The position numbers and the translations under genes were made by a program. A stretch of DNA of 64,000 nt from Carboxylicivirga sediminis. GTDB lineage: Bacteria; Bacteroidota; Bacteroidia; Bacteroidales; Marinilabiliaceae. Shown here one piece after another: positions 1-7,846 of the stretch; the stretch's first letter is position 1, and every line of letters starts with the position of its first letter. Location: NCBI RefSeq assembly GCF_018156225.1, contig NZ_JAGTAR010000008.1:95684-159683 (forward strand), given 5' to 3'. The notes under the pieces were generated by a model. That model had not been told where the DNA came from. It saw nothing but the letters and a program-made list of their open reading frames with translations, and ran no database searches.

Positions 1-78
1 CCTGGTAGCAAGTATTTCTTCAATTGGCATTGCCTTCAGCTCCTTTAATAAATAGTGTTCCGCTTTAACCCTGAAATC

Positions 79-1347
79 ATGAAATTGAGAGGTCTTTTTA
101 TATTGTTTACCAGTTTGTCATTAAGTGCATGTAATTCTGATGAGGTTCCTGTAAGACCGAATGGGCGCTCATTAATTATACATGAACCGTCAGAAGCAAT
201 AAAACCATTTCCGCAGGCTCAAACATTTGTAAATAGTATCAAGCCCAATAACCTGAGCCAGGAGGAATTAAATAACGATGTGGTAACGTACTATCAGTAT
301 TGGTTAAAGAAGTATATGAGGGAGTCAAATGGTCAGACACCGGGTGGCGGTTATTATGTGCGCATGAAAGGTACCGGTGGTGATGGTTCAGAAATAACAA
401 CTTCTGAAGCTCATGGTTACGGAATGATTGTGTTGGCCTTAATGGCGGGTTACGATGTTAACGCCAAAAAGTACTTCGATGGAATGCTTAATATGTGTTA
501 TCAGCATTACAGCAGTGGTAATTCAAAATGTATGTCGTGGGTAATTCATGAAAGTGAAGAAAGCCAATACTGACAAGCTAGTGCCACCGATGGAGATATG
601 GATATTGCATATGCCTTGTTATTGGCCGATAAACAATGGGGATCTGATGGAGCTATTAATTATTTACAAATGGCAAAAGATGTTATAGCAGGGCTCAGAG
701 AAAGTTGCCTTTCGTCATCTTCCAAACGGATGATGCTTGGCGATTGGGATAGCGATCCCTATACAACGCGTTCTTCAGATTGGATGACCGGACATATGCG
801 TTGCTTCTATGCGGTAACAGGTGATGCCTTATGGCTCGAAGCCATTGAGGAGGTCTATTCAATGATTGATGAAATGACTAAAAATTATAGTCCGGAAAAA
901 GGCCTGATGCCCGATTTTGTAGTCGGAAAAACACCACAGCCTGCACCTGAATATTTTCTGGATGAGTATAAGCAAACAAATCACTACAGCTGGAATGCCT
1001 GTCGTTACCCATGGCGGATTTCGGCTGACTATTTGCACTTTGGGGGCAGTGATGCGAAAAGTGCGATGGCCACCTTAACGGATTTCTTTGTGGATGCGTC
1101 AGGCGGTCATCCGGCTAACATTAAAATGGGATATTATCTTAATGGGAAGCCCATGGACAACTATTCGAGTGCGGCATTTATAGCACCTGTCATCACAGCA
1201 TCAACCACCGATGTTAAATACCAGGCTTATCTTAACGAAGGGTGGGATTGGCTAAACCGGTTTGTTAATGAAACGTATTACAGCGATACAATAACATTAC
1301 TTAATATGTTGCTGATATCTGGTAATTGGTGGAATCCGGCTGAATAA
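79..1347 (+). pseudogene. GH8 family glycosidase lipoprotein, interrupted by in-frame TGA
   Basis: Two consecutive reading frames in the same phase form one glycoside hydrolase family 8 protein, broken by a single TGA at 571-573. The start at 79 gives a lipoprotein signal with lipobox LSAC (Cys18); an upstream GTG at 55 is less likely. The GH8 hallmark TSEAHGYGM carries the likely proton donor Glu110. After the stop the frame continues with ATDGDMDIAYALLLA and WNACRYPWRI, both typical of GH8. The residue aligned with the catalytic Asp of CelA-type enzymes appears to be Asn (in NACR), so it would not be the classic cellulase subgroup. Known GH8 enzymes cut beta-1,4 glucan, xylan or chitosan; the substrate cannot be told. 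No base is lost or gained around the stop, so this is a nonsense change, read-through or a base-call error rather than a frameshift. Family assignment is firm, functional state is not. Confidence 0.8.
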
Positions 1348-1373
1348 GCTCATTAATACACAAACACTATATG

Positions 1374-1416
1374 AATTCCGGCAAAGCAAGGTTAATTATC
1401 TGGCTTTGCCGGAATT
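1374..1416. terminator. Bidirectional terminator between convergent genes
   Basis: A perfect 14-bp stem (1374-1387 with 1403-1416, AATTCCGGCAAAGC and its complement) encloses a 15-nt loop. It lies between the end of the GH8 gene and the end of the minus-strand permease, with T-rich sequence on the right side, so it can serve both. Confidence 0.8.
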
Positions 1417-1419
1417 ATT

Positions 1420-2466
1420 TTATAATATCCAGTTAAAGAGATAGCCTAACAGGATAATAAACAGAGTGATGGTTGCGAAGAATATGCCTATCAGCTTCCA
1501 TTGCATAACCTTTTTAAGCAGTGTGGCTTCAGGCAATGAAAGCCCTATAACGGCCATCATAAAAGCAATGGCTGTGCCCAGGGGAACGCCTTTGGCCACA
1601 AATACCTGTATAATTGGCACAATTCCTGATGCACTGGCATATAGCGGAACAGCCATAATAACTGCCAATGGGATGGCATACCATTTGTCCTCAGACAGAT
1701 ACTCTGAAAAGAAATTCTCAGGAACAAAACCATGCATGAGTGCACCAATTCCAATACCCAGAATAATGTATGGCAGTACTTTTCGGACGATGCCCCATCC
1801 ATCTGCAATAATGGCAGGCAGTCGTTCAGTAAAGCTCTGGTTTTCTAACTCAAAATCAGCTATGTTAGCCGGATCTGCATTGCGCTGTATTTGCTGAACC
1901 CAATCGGCCAGGTAGCGATCAAGCTTTAGCTTGCCAAGTAGGAAACCGCCAATGACTCCAAGGAAAATGCCGCTTGTAGCATAGATAAGTGTGGTTTTCC
2001 AGCCAAAGAAGCCCAGGAACATAGCTACAGCCACTTCGTTTACTAAAGGCGAGGTAATGAGGTAGGCAAAGGTGACTCCTAATGGGATACCTCCTTGCAC
2101 AAAGCCAATAAACAATGGGATAGAGGAGCATGAGCAAAATGGAGTCACAGCACCAAATAATGAAGCAAATAAATATTGCAGCCCATACAGCTTTTTTGTA
2201 GTCAGGTAATTTCTTAGTCTTTCTACCGGAAAATAGGTATTAACAAGGCCCATCAATGAGCTGATTAAGAAAACCAGTATAATAATTTTAATACTATCAT
2301 AGAAAAAGAAGTTTATTACTTGCCCCCAATGGGAATCAGCCTTAAGTGTAAATAGTTCATATGTCATATAGTCGACAAGTGGCTGCAAATAATAGAACAA
2401 TACGATAATAGCAGGTAGAGCTAATGCTATTTGTGTTGAAATGCTTAAGCGCTTTTGTAATCTCAT
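1420..2466 (-). CDS. Permease of the ArsP/YraQ (DUF318) family
   Basis: A 348-residue polytopic membrane protein of the COG0701 permease family. The signature around residues 105-120 (GAVTPFCSCSSIPLF) holds Cys111 and Cys113, the conserved cysteine motif of the family, and a second family block containing SPLVNEVA follows. ArsP members export trivalent organoarsenicals; other members have no proven substrate. The gene is last in a run with arsR-, arsE-, arsF- and arsG-like genes, separated by 2 bp from the arsG-like gene, so co-transcription is very likely and an arsenical or related metalloid is the best guess for its substrate. The family call is secure; the substrate is inferred from context. 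Confidence 0.85.
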   Translation of the reverse strand: MRLQKRLSISTQIALALPAIIVLFYYLQPLVDYMTYELFTLKADSHWGQVINFFFYDSIKIIILVFLISSLMGLVNTYFPVERLRNYLTTKKLYGLQYLFASLFGAVTPFCSCSSIPLFIGFVQGGIPLGVTFAYLITSPLVNEVAVAMFLGFFGWKTTLIYATSGIFLGVIGGFLLGKLKLDRYLADWVQQIQRNADPANIADFELENQSFTERLPAIIADGWGIVRKVLPYIILGIGIGALMHGFVPENFFSEYLSEDKWYAIPLAVIMAVPLYASASGIVPIIQVFVAKGVPLGTAIAFMMAVIGLSLPEATLLKKVMQWKLIGIFFATITLFIILLGYLFNWIL

Positions 2467-2468
2467 TA

Positions 2469-3167
2469 CTAAAATATTAAGGTTATCACAAAATAGATAC
2501 CGACGCCGATAAATAAAATGGCGATAGCACGTCGGAACCAGATTTCAAAATTCTTTAACCTATTATAGAAGCTGCCTATTGAGCCAATACTGTAGGCAAT
2601 TAACCAGGCAAAGATCATGACAGGTATGCCTGTTGCCAGTGCAAAAACAATGGGTAAATAAAGCCCCTCGGCACTTGCTATGGTCATGGGTATCAGCATG
2701 CCAAAGTAGAGTACGCCGCTATATGGACAAAATGCTAAGGCAAATGCGAAACCTAATAATAGTGCTCCCCAGTAACTATTGCCGGCTTTCTTTTCCAGCT
2801 TATCGTTTAAGAAGCCAAGGCCTGGAATAGTTAGTTTAATAATTCCGAGCATAAACAGACCTATGATTATTAACAAAGGACCTAATAGTTTTTCGCCCCA
2901 TTCCTGAAAAAAGCCTGAAAGTTGAAACTGGCTTAAGCCGAAAAAGAAGATAAAACCCAAACCAGTATAGGAAATGGCCCGTCCTAATGTGTAAACAAGA
3001 CCATTGATAAATACTCGCTTTTGACTTTTGATATCTTTACTGATAAAACCGATGGCTGTGATGTTAGTTGCCAATGGGCAGGGGCTTACAGCTGTCATCA
3101 GTCCCAGTATAAATGCTGATAAAATTGGAAGCTGAGAGTTTTCCAACAAATTCTGTAATACTTCCAT
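2469..3167 (-). CDS. ArsG-like efflux permease (DsbD/CcdA transmembrane fold)
   Basis: A 232-residue membrane protein of the DsbD/CcdA type. Two proline-flanked cysteines typical of this fold are seen, Cys30 in AVSPCPLA and Cys147 in AFCPYSG, at equivalent places of the two inverted halves. Within this fold, proteins next to ArsE/ArsF-type thioredoxins form the ArsG group, reported in Shewanella as an exporter of aromatic aminobenzyl arsenicals. The neighbours are the same here: it abuts the arsF-like gene upstream (1 bp) and the permease downstream. A thiol-disulfide electron conduit feeding the lipoprotein ArsF is the other possible reading. Assignment to ArsG rests on fold plus neighbourhood. 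Confidence 0.75.
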   Translation of the reverse strand: MEVLQNLLENSQLPILSAFILGLMTAVSPCPLATNITAIGFISKDIKSQKRVFINGLVYTLGRAISYTGLGFIFFFGLSQFQLSGFFQEWGEKLLGPLLIIIGLFMLGIIKLTIPGLGFLNDKLEKKAGNSYWGALLLGFAFALAFCPYSGVLYFGMLIPMTIASAEGLYLPIVFALATGIPVMIFAWLIAYSIGSIGSFYNRLKNFEIWFRRAIAILFIGVGIYFVITLIF

Positions 3168-3168
3168 A

Positions 3169-3624
3169 CTATGACATTGATTCGATTGTTGATTTAATCA
3201 ACGCTTCCAGCTTTTCTGGTTTGGTACGGGCATTTAAAAAGGCTTCGTTGGTCAGGTTCTTAATCTGATCACCTTTCATGATTAAAAGGGTTTGCCACTC
3301 TACCTCATATTTCTTTGCCAATTCTTTTTCTACTTCGCGGTTAATAGAATGGAACGGGACAGTAGTATCGAAATATTTAGCCAAAGTTTCTTTCGTAACT
3401 TTTTCAACAGCTTCGCAAGTGGCACAACGCCTGGTAGCATGAAAATAAACTACATTGACTTTGCTGGTGTCAATGGTTGTAGTACTTGTTTTTGAACTAC
3501 AGCAGCTTTGAGATTCACACGAACTGCAATCTGTTTCGGTCTTAGTTTTTTGCTTATTAGAATTGCAGCCAGCAGTTAGTAATATTGTGACCCCAACCAC
3601 AAAAGTGTAGAATATTTTAGTCAT
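3169..3624 (-). CDS. ArsF-like thioredoxin-fold lipoprotein
   Basis: A 151-residue protein with a lipoprotein signal (LLTAGCNSN), a short cysteine-rich linker (CSSC, then CC, residues about 33-43) and a thioredoxin-like domain with the motif FHATRRCATCEAVE. This motif matches the ArsF-type nitrophenyl reductase subunit described with ArsE and ArsG. The protein would sit in the periplasm or on the outer face of a membrane. The role in reducing nitroaromatic arsenicals is known for the Shewanella system only; here it is inferred from motif and gene order. It follows the arsE-like gene by 36 bp. Confidence 0.75.
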   Translation of the reverse strand: MTKIFYTFVVGVTILLTAGCNSNKQKTKTETDCSSCESQSCCSSKTSTTTIDTSKVNVVYFHATRRCATCEAVEKVTKETLAKYFDTTVPFHSINREVEKELAKKYEVEWQTLLIMKGDQIKNLTNEAFLNARTKPEKLEALIKSTIESMS

Positions 3625-3660
3625 AATAAGAATAAATGAAAAGGTTAGTTGTATTAGTGC

Positions 3661-3888
3661 TTATAATAAATCCTTGATTTCTTCAACAGAAGGAACACGT
3701 CCTTTAACAGCGACTTTGCCATCGATTACTAATGCGGGTGTGGTCATTACACCATAAGTCATAATCTGAATCAAATCTTCTACCTTCTCAACATTTGCAT
3801 CAATGCCTTTTTCTTCAACCGCTTTACGTGTTACTTCCTCTAATGATTTACATTTAGCACATCCGGTGCCTAGTACTTTAATATCCAT
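3661..3888 (-). CDS. ArsE-like small thioredoxin (TM0996/MTH895 family)
   Basis: A 75-residue redox protein with the active site GTGCAKCKSLE (Cys10 and Cys13) and the cis-proline region TTPALVIDG. It belongs to the small thioredoxin/glutaredoxin group TM0996/MTH895, cytoplasmic as no signal is present. In arsEFG clusters this protein is the ArsE subunit that works with ArsF. The gene lies directly after arsR; the 58-bp gap between them carries an ArsR-type inverted repeat, so it may be controlled separately from arsR itself. Confidence 0.8.
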   Translation of the reverse strand: MDIKVLGTGCAKCKSLEEVTRKAVEEKGIDANVEKVEDLIQIMTYGVMTTPALVIDGKVAVKGRVPSVEEIKDLL

Positions 3889-3913
3889 AATATTGTGTTT
3901 AAATTATTCGTCA

Positions 3914-3929
3914 TTCGTAAAACAACGAA
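3914..3929. promoter_or_regulatory. Second ArsR-type operator, between arsR and the arsE-like gene
   Basis: The half-sites TTCGT (3914-3918) and ACGAA (3925-3929) form a 16-bp inverted repeat with the same half-sites and spacing as the perfect palindrome in front of arsR. Binding by the local ArsR is inferred from that match. I see no good TAnnTTTG box beside it. Confidence 0.5.
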
Positions 3930-3946
3930 CAGGATTGATAAATTTT

Positions 3947-4231
3947 TTAGTCTTCAAAAAATGCTTTAAGTAAGTCCTGCGCCTCAGCCCAGTTGGCTTT
4001 ATTTATGCAGTATTTTATCCTAGGCGCTTCAATTTCTCCTTGAATCAAACCAGCCTCTTTCAACTCCTTTAGATGTTGCGACAGAGTTGATTTGGCAATC
4101 GGTAATACCTCACTTAAGTCGCCACTGTAACAGCAGGTTTGTTTGGCCAGGGTTTGCAACACATATATCCGAACGGGGTGTCCGAGTGCTTTGGCGTATC
4201 TGGCCAGTTTTGTTTGTTGTTCGTTAAACAT
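3947..4231 (-). CDS. arsR: ArsR/SmtB family metalloregulator
   Basis: A 94-residue winged-helix repressor. The recognition helix lies in the segment SEVLPIAKSTLSQHLKEL (about residues 39-56), followed by the wing APRIKY. A vicinal cysteine pair Cys33-Cys34 sits just before the HTH, in the region where ArsR proteins bind As(III) or Sb(III); a third cysteine is in the wing (KYCINK). It heads the operon with the ArsEFG-like genes and probably represses its own promoter through the palindrome at 4243-4260. The sensed ligand could be an inorganic or organic arsenical. Confidence 0.9.
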   Translation of the reverse strand: MFNEQQTKLARYAKALGHPVRIYVLQTLAKQTCCYSGDLSEVLPIAKSTLSQHLKELKEAGLIQGEIEAPRIKYCINKANWAEAQDLLKAFFED

Positions 4232-4242
4232 CTGTAATGATT

Positions 4243-4267
4243 GTTCGTAAATTTACGAACAAAAGTA
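4243..4267 (-). promoter_or_regulatory. arsR promoter with overlapping ArsR operator
   Basis: Reading on the minus strand, TACTTTTG (4260-4267) matches the Bacteroidota -7 box TAnnTTTG. It runs straight into the perfect 18-bp palindrome GTTCGTAAATTTACGAAC (4243-4260), which would cover the transcription start. This layout is classic for a repressor that blocks initiation. The arsR start codon lies 11 bp further on. Confidence 0.75.
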
Positions 4268-4300
4268 ATGCTTGTTTTTGAAATACCAAATTTAATAGCT

Positions 4301-5110
4301 TTAAAAACCGAAGTAATCAGAATGCGGAGGGCATGAGCTGAAAAGCTGCCTTGGTGTCAGACCTGCCAATTTAATAAAGTCATTATTCATATGTGCTTGA
4401 TCGTAGTAACCACTTTGAAAGGCAACATCAAACAATGACAGATGAGGCTGCTTTGATTTTAGATGAAGTGCGTACTGAAAGCGGATGATATTAGTAAACT
4501 GTTTCGGACTACATCCCACCAATGATTTAAATGAACGGTCAAAATTTTTTCGACTCCAGCAGCTTTGTTCAGCCATGGATTGAATAGACATCTTTTTAGC
4601 CGGATCAATGTGTGGAATGATGTGTCTGACTCTTTCTGTTTTGTAGCAAGGCTTTTGTTCAGCCATTTGCTTTATTAAAAAATGTTCTATTAATAAGATT
4701 TGTTGTTGTAAGTTGTTTGATTCATACAATTGTTCACAAACTTCAGAAATGGATTGCCCCCAAATTTGTCGGGCACAGATTGTTTGGTTAAATAGTTCAC
4801 TGGCAGGGTGTTTGCAGATCTGAGCAAAGCCAGAAGGAAATAATGTGACTGCCAACAGCTTTAGTTTGCCTGAAGCTTGTATGTCGTAAAACGAATTTTG
4901 CTGGCCTGATATAAGTGTATGTGAATTAAAATAGCCGGAAACGCTTTGGGAAGTGATTTTGTTACCCAAGATAAAAGTTAACTCCGGCAAACCGGTTGGA
5001 ACAATTCGTTGGTTGTGTACTGTTTTGGCCTCATAACTGAACTCCATAAGCCAGTAGTGCTTTACAATGCCTGCTAATTGACGGGACGGGTGTATGATTT
5101 TGAAATTCAC
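4301..5110 (-). CDS. AraC family transcriptional regulator
   Basis: A 269-residue regulator. Residues 1-150 form an N-terminal sensor domain with motifs of the DUF6597 type (SRQLAGIVKHYWLMEF, VPTGLPELTF). Residues about 165-260 hold the two AraC-type helix-turn-helix units; the second contains FDVAFQSGYYDQAHMNNDFIKLAGLTPRQ in several recognisable family positions. It lies 48 bp after the VOC gene in the same direction, so the two may be co-transcribed and share a signal. Its end is 33 bp from the arsR promoter box, and nothing ties it to arsenic. The ligand is unknown. Confidence 0.85.
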   Translation of the reverse strand: MNFKIIHPSRQLAGIVKHYWLMEFSYEAKTVHNQRIVPTGLPELTFILGNKITSQSVSGYFNSHTLISGQQNSFYDIQASGKLKLLAVTLFPSGFAQICKHPASELFNQTICARQIWGQSISEVCEQLYESNNLQQQILLIEHFLIKQMAEQKPCYKTERVRHIIPHIDPAKKMSIQSMAEQSCWSRKNFDRSFKSLVGCSPKQFTNIIRFQYALHLKSKQPHLSLFDVAFQSGYYDQAHMNNDFIKLAGLTPRQLFSSCPPHSDYFGF

Positions 5111-5158
5111 TATGTAAAGATAAGCAGGGACTTGACTCCCTGCAAATTTGTACTTGGC

Positions 5159-5518
5159 TTAATTTTGGCTGTAAAGTCCAATTTTATTCCCTTCACTGTC
5201 AATAAAGATGGCAAAGTAACCTCTCCCTTCCGCCTCAATTTTTGTTTTGGGGAATACAATGGTTCCATTTCTTTCAATTATATGCTCAATGGTGGATTCC
5301 ATCGAATCTGCAACATTAAAACTTGCCAATACCCCATCTTTCGAAGGATTGAAGTTTTTTGCTTGTGATAAAGCTCCTTCGTCATTGGGAAAGAAGGCCA
5401 TCTTCTCATTTCCAAAATCCATAGCCTTTAGGGATAGCTTAAAAACTGCGTTGTAAAAGTCGACAGCCCGGTGCATATCCAATACCGGTATCTCAACCCA
5501 TGCGATTAATTTGTTCAT
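5159..5518 (-). CDS. VOC (glyoxalase/dioxygenase) superfamily protein
   Basis: A 119-residue single VOC domain. It begins with AWVEIPVLDMHRAVDFYNAVF and ends with FAIFIDSEGNKIGLYSQ, the usual first and last strands of the beta-alpha-beta-beta-beta unit. The family includes glyoxalase I, bleomycin-binding proteins and extradiol dioxygenases, and metal ligands differ; here the usual N-terminal His is replaced and only the E of the last strand region can be suggested, so enzymatic activity is uncertain. It precedes the AraC regulator gene in the same direction. Confidence 0.75.
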   Translation of the reverse strand: MNKLIAWVEIPVLDMHRAVDFYNAVFKLSLKAMDFGNEKMAFFPNDEGALSQAKNFNPSKDGVLASFNVADSMESTIEHIIERNGTIVFPKTKIEAEGRGYFAIFIDSEGNKIGLYSQN

Positions 5519-5631
5519 AAAGCTTTGTTTTATTTTGTTTGACCATACAAAACTAGCTATGAGCTAACTATATTAATTGGAAAAAAAGGACATTCAGTGC
5601 CAATTGCAAGGGTAGTGCCGAAAGTATCTGT

Positions 5632-6558
5632 TTAATGGGAGTCAATACCATGCAACATTCTCAATGAATGTTCAATAGTTGGTATTATCTCTGTCAGGTA
5701 TTCCTTTACCGCTTTAACACTGCCCGGCAGCACATAAACAAGGGTTTGTCTCATTACTCCGGCTACACTGCGACTAAGTAGAGCATTAGGTTTATCAATA
5801 CCGTATTTCATTCTGATGGCTTCCATAATGCCGGTAATTTCTTTTTCCAGCAGTGGTTTGATGACATCGGGAGTAATATCGCGCGGGCCAATACCAGTTC
5901 CGCCAGTTGTAACGATGATGTCCACTCCGCTAGCCACCAATTGGAGAATGGTGTTTTTCAGTTGTTGTTCATCATCGGGAAGAATAGTGCGATTAAAACT
6001 GTATTGCCTGTTCTGCTCATCAAAATATGTGCTGAGCAGTTTTTCAGTAAACGGACCGCTCTTATCATCATAGATGCCTTCAAAAGCACGATCACTTAAT
6101 GTGACGATATGCACGTTGATGATACGTGGCACATATTTTAAAACATCACCTGGCTTTAGAGCACCACCTTTCAGTACTCGGCAGAAAATCCCTTCCTTGG
6201 GCATAACGCAGTCGCCGGTCAGTTCCTTGATTTCGCAACCATTGTGGCACTTTTTACCTATTTGCGTTACTTCCAGTTCAATGGTATCATTAACAAAGCG
6301 GTCGAATATTTTGGTGTGATGCAGCGCTAATCCTTCAGTTGTGATGTTTTCGGCAAAATCACCAAAGTTTAGTTTTGTGCCCGAAGCATCCTCCGTTTTC
6401 TGGTAGCTTTCGGTACCAAGCAAGCTCACCTGCCGATGCCAATGCCCTGAATGAGCGTCGCCATCAACTCCCAGGTGGTTAAGAGTAATACTTTTAAAAG
6501 GCGTTTTTTTTGTGCCTTTCTTTTCCGATATATTAACTGATTTTATTTGAATCTTCAT
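5632..6558 (-). CDS. MOSC domain fused to MogA/MoaB-type molybdopterin adenylyltransferase
   Basis: A fusion of about 308 residues. The N-terminal half is a MOSC domain (LGVDGDAHSGHWHRQVSLLG, conserved Cys in FCRVLKGG), a sulfur-carrier fold known from Moco sulfurases and YiiM. The C-terminal half is MogA/MoaB (VTLSDRAFEG, TTGGTGIGPRDITPD, VYVLPGSVKAV), which adenylates molybdopterin before metal insertion. I start it at the ATG at 6558 (MKIQIKS); an upstream start at 6612 would overlap moaC by 20 bp. It is the last gene of the Moco operon, following moaC by 34 bp. Its MOSC part may hand sulfur or mature the cofactor; that is inference. Confidence 0.85.
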   Translation of the reverse strand: MKIQIKSVNISEKKGTKKTPFKSITLNHLGVDGDAHSGHWHRQVSLLGTESYQKTEDASGTKLNFGDFAENITTEGLALHHTKIFDRFVNDTIELEVTQIGKKCHNGCEIKELTGDCVMPKEGIFCRVLKGGALKPGDVLKYVPRIINVHIVTLSDRAFEGIYDDKSGPFTEKLLSTYFDEQNRQYSFNRTILPDDEQQLKNTILQLVASGVDIIVTTGGTGIGPRDITPDVIKPLLEKEITGIMEAIRMKYGIDKPNALLSRSVAGVMRQTLVYVLPGSVKAVKEYLTEIIPTIEHSLRMLHGIDSH

Positions 6559-6592
6559 CTCTGTAGTTTTTACTGATGCAATAAATAAACGG

Positions 6593-7042
6593 TCAGACTT
6601 TTGTTTTCTCAACTAAACGAATATCAAGCATTTCCATATCTTTATCAACGGCCTTACACATATCGTAAATTGTTAGTAACGCCACGTTAACGGCGGTTAG
6701 TGCTTCCATTTCCACACCTGTTTGACCCAGGCAGCGCGATAAGGAATTGACCATTATGCCATCTTCTTTAATATCAAAGCTGACATCAACCTTGGTTAGT
6801 TGTAAGGCATGACACAGCGGAATGAGTATGTGTGTTTGTTTGGCTGCCTGAATGCCGGCAATGCGCGCAACGGATAATACATCGCCTTTTTTCATCATGT
6901 TATTACTTATCAAACTTACAGTATTGGCCTTTAGTTTGATAAAGCCAGTTGCTCGGGCTGTACGCTTTTGAATAGGTTTATCGCCTACATCAACCATGTT
7001 GGCTTCCCCGTTTTTGTTTATGTGAGTTAATTTATCAGACAT
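6593..7042 (-). CDS. moaC: Cyclic pyranopterin monophosphate synthase MoaC
   Basis: A 149-residue protein with all familiar MoaC blocks: LTHINKNGEANMVDVGDK, the segment LIPLCHALQLTKVDVSF with its conserved Cys and His, and the stretch GVEMEALTAVNVALLTIYDMCKA with the lysine region near the end. MoaC turns the MoaA product (3',8-cyclo-7,8-dihydro-GTP) into cyclic pyranopterin monophosphate in the cytoplasm. It lies 3 bp behind moaA, so the two steps are made together. Length is normal for the family (about 160). Confidence 0.95.
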   Translation of the reverse strand: MSDKLTHINKNGEANMVDVGDKPIQKRTARATGFIKLKANTVSLISNNMMKKGDVLSVARIAGIQAAKQTHILIPLCHALQLTKVDVSFDIKEDGIMVNSLSRCLGQTGVEMEALTAVNVALLTIYDMCKAVDKDMEMLDIRLVEKTKV

Positions 7043-7045
7043 AGT

Positions 7046-7846
7046 TTAACCTCCAATATTGTAAAACTTATGATTTTGATTAATGGTACCTTCCAGAGGT
7101 TTGGCCCCCAGGGCCAATTGAAAGGCTTCTGTAATGCCATGCTTCTTAACATTAAAGCCACTGTTGCTGAAAAGGCAGGGTTTAATGTCGCCATTGGCCA
7201 TTAGGCGAAGGCGGTTGCAAAGCTGGCAATTGCCACCCTCTCCACCTTCAACAACCGAGAAATCACCGGTTTCCAAATCCATCTGATGAATAAAACGAAT
7301 GTTCAGGCCTTCATCAAGGCAGAATTGCTTAATGGCATCAATGTTTTGTTTGTTTGAAAACTTTGTTTTGACCACATTGATTTTAATAGGCGTGAGGCCT
7401 GCCTCCTGAGCTGCCTTAATGCCCTTTTTTACATCATTAATATTGCCCAGCCTGGTAATACTTCTGAACTCTTCTGCATCAAGTGTGTCCAGGCTGATAT
7501 TGACTCGATTGAGGCCAGCCTTTTTAAGGTCTTTGGCGTATTTACTCAACAAAACGCCATTGGTGGTCATGGCAATTTCCTCAATGCCTTCCACCTGCTT
7601 AATCATATCCACTAACTGCACAATCCCTTTTCTTACCAGAGGTTCACCACCTGTTAGTCGTATCTTTTTAAGGCCCATTTTAGCGCCTTCACGAATCACC
7701 TCTGCTATTTCTTCCAAAGACAGTACATCATCGTGCTTTAGCAACTGAATACCTTCTTCTGGCATGCAGTAGCGGCATCTTAAATTGCACCGGTCAGTTA
7801 CCGAAACACGTAAATAAGTAATTTTTCTGTTATAGGCATCTAACAT
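7046..7846 (-). CDS. moaA: GTP 3',8-cyclase MoaA, shortened form
   Basis: A radical SAM enzyme of 266 residues for the first Moco step. The SAM cluster motif is C20-x3-C24-x2-C27, followed by LTGGEPL. The second cluster motif, typical of MoaA, is C207-Q-L-C210-NRLRL with the third ligand Cys224 in KPCLFS. The C-terminus is the diagnostic -GG. Known MoaA proteins have about 320-340 residues; here roughly 60 residues are missing between the barrel strand IRFIHQMD and the second cluster, replaced by a short Gly/Glu-rich link. Both clusters and the GG tail are kept, so I judge it active. It overlaps moeA by 17 bp and leads into moaC. Confidence 0.88.
   Translation of the reverse strand: MLDAYNRKITYLRVSVTDRCNLRCRYCMPEEGIQLLKHDDVLSLEEIAEVIREGAKMGLKKIRLTGGEPLVRKGIVQLVDMIKQVEGIEEIAMTTNGVLLSKYAKDLKKAGLNRVNISLDTLDAEEFRSITRLGNINDVKKGIKAAQEAGLTPIKINVVKTKFSNKQNIDAIKQFCLDEGLNIRFIHQMDLETGDFSVVEGGEGGNCQLCNRLRLMANGDIKPCLFSNSGFNVKKHGITEAFQLALGAKPLEGTINQNHKFYNIGG

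Noticed and set aside
571..573. Selenocysteine at the GH8 TGA
   Set aside because: No SECIS-like hairpin was seen just after the codon, and GH8 enzymes have no need for selenocysteine at this place.
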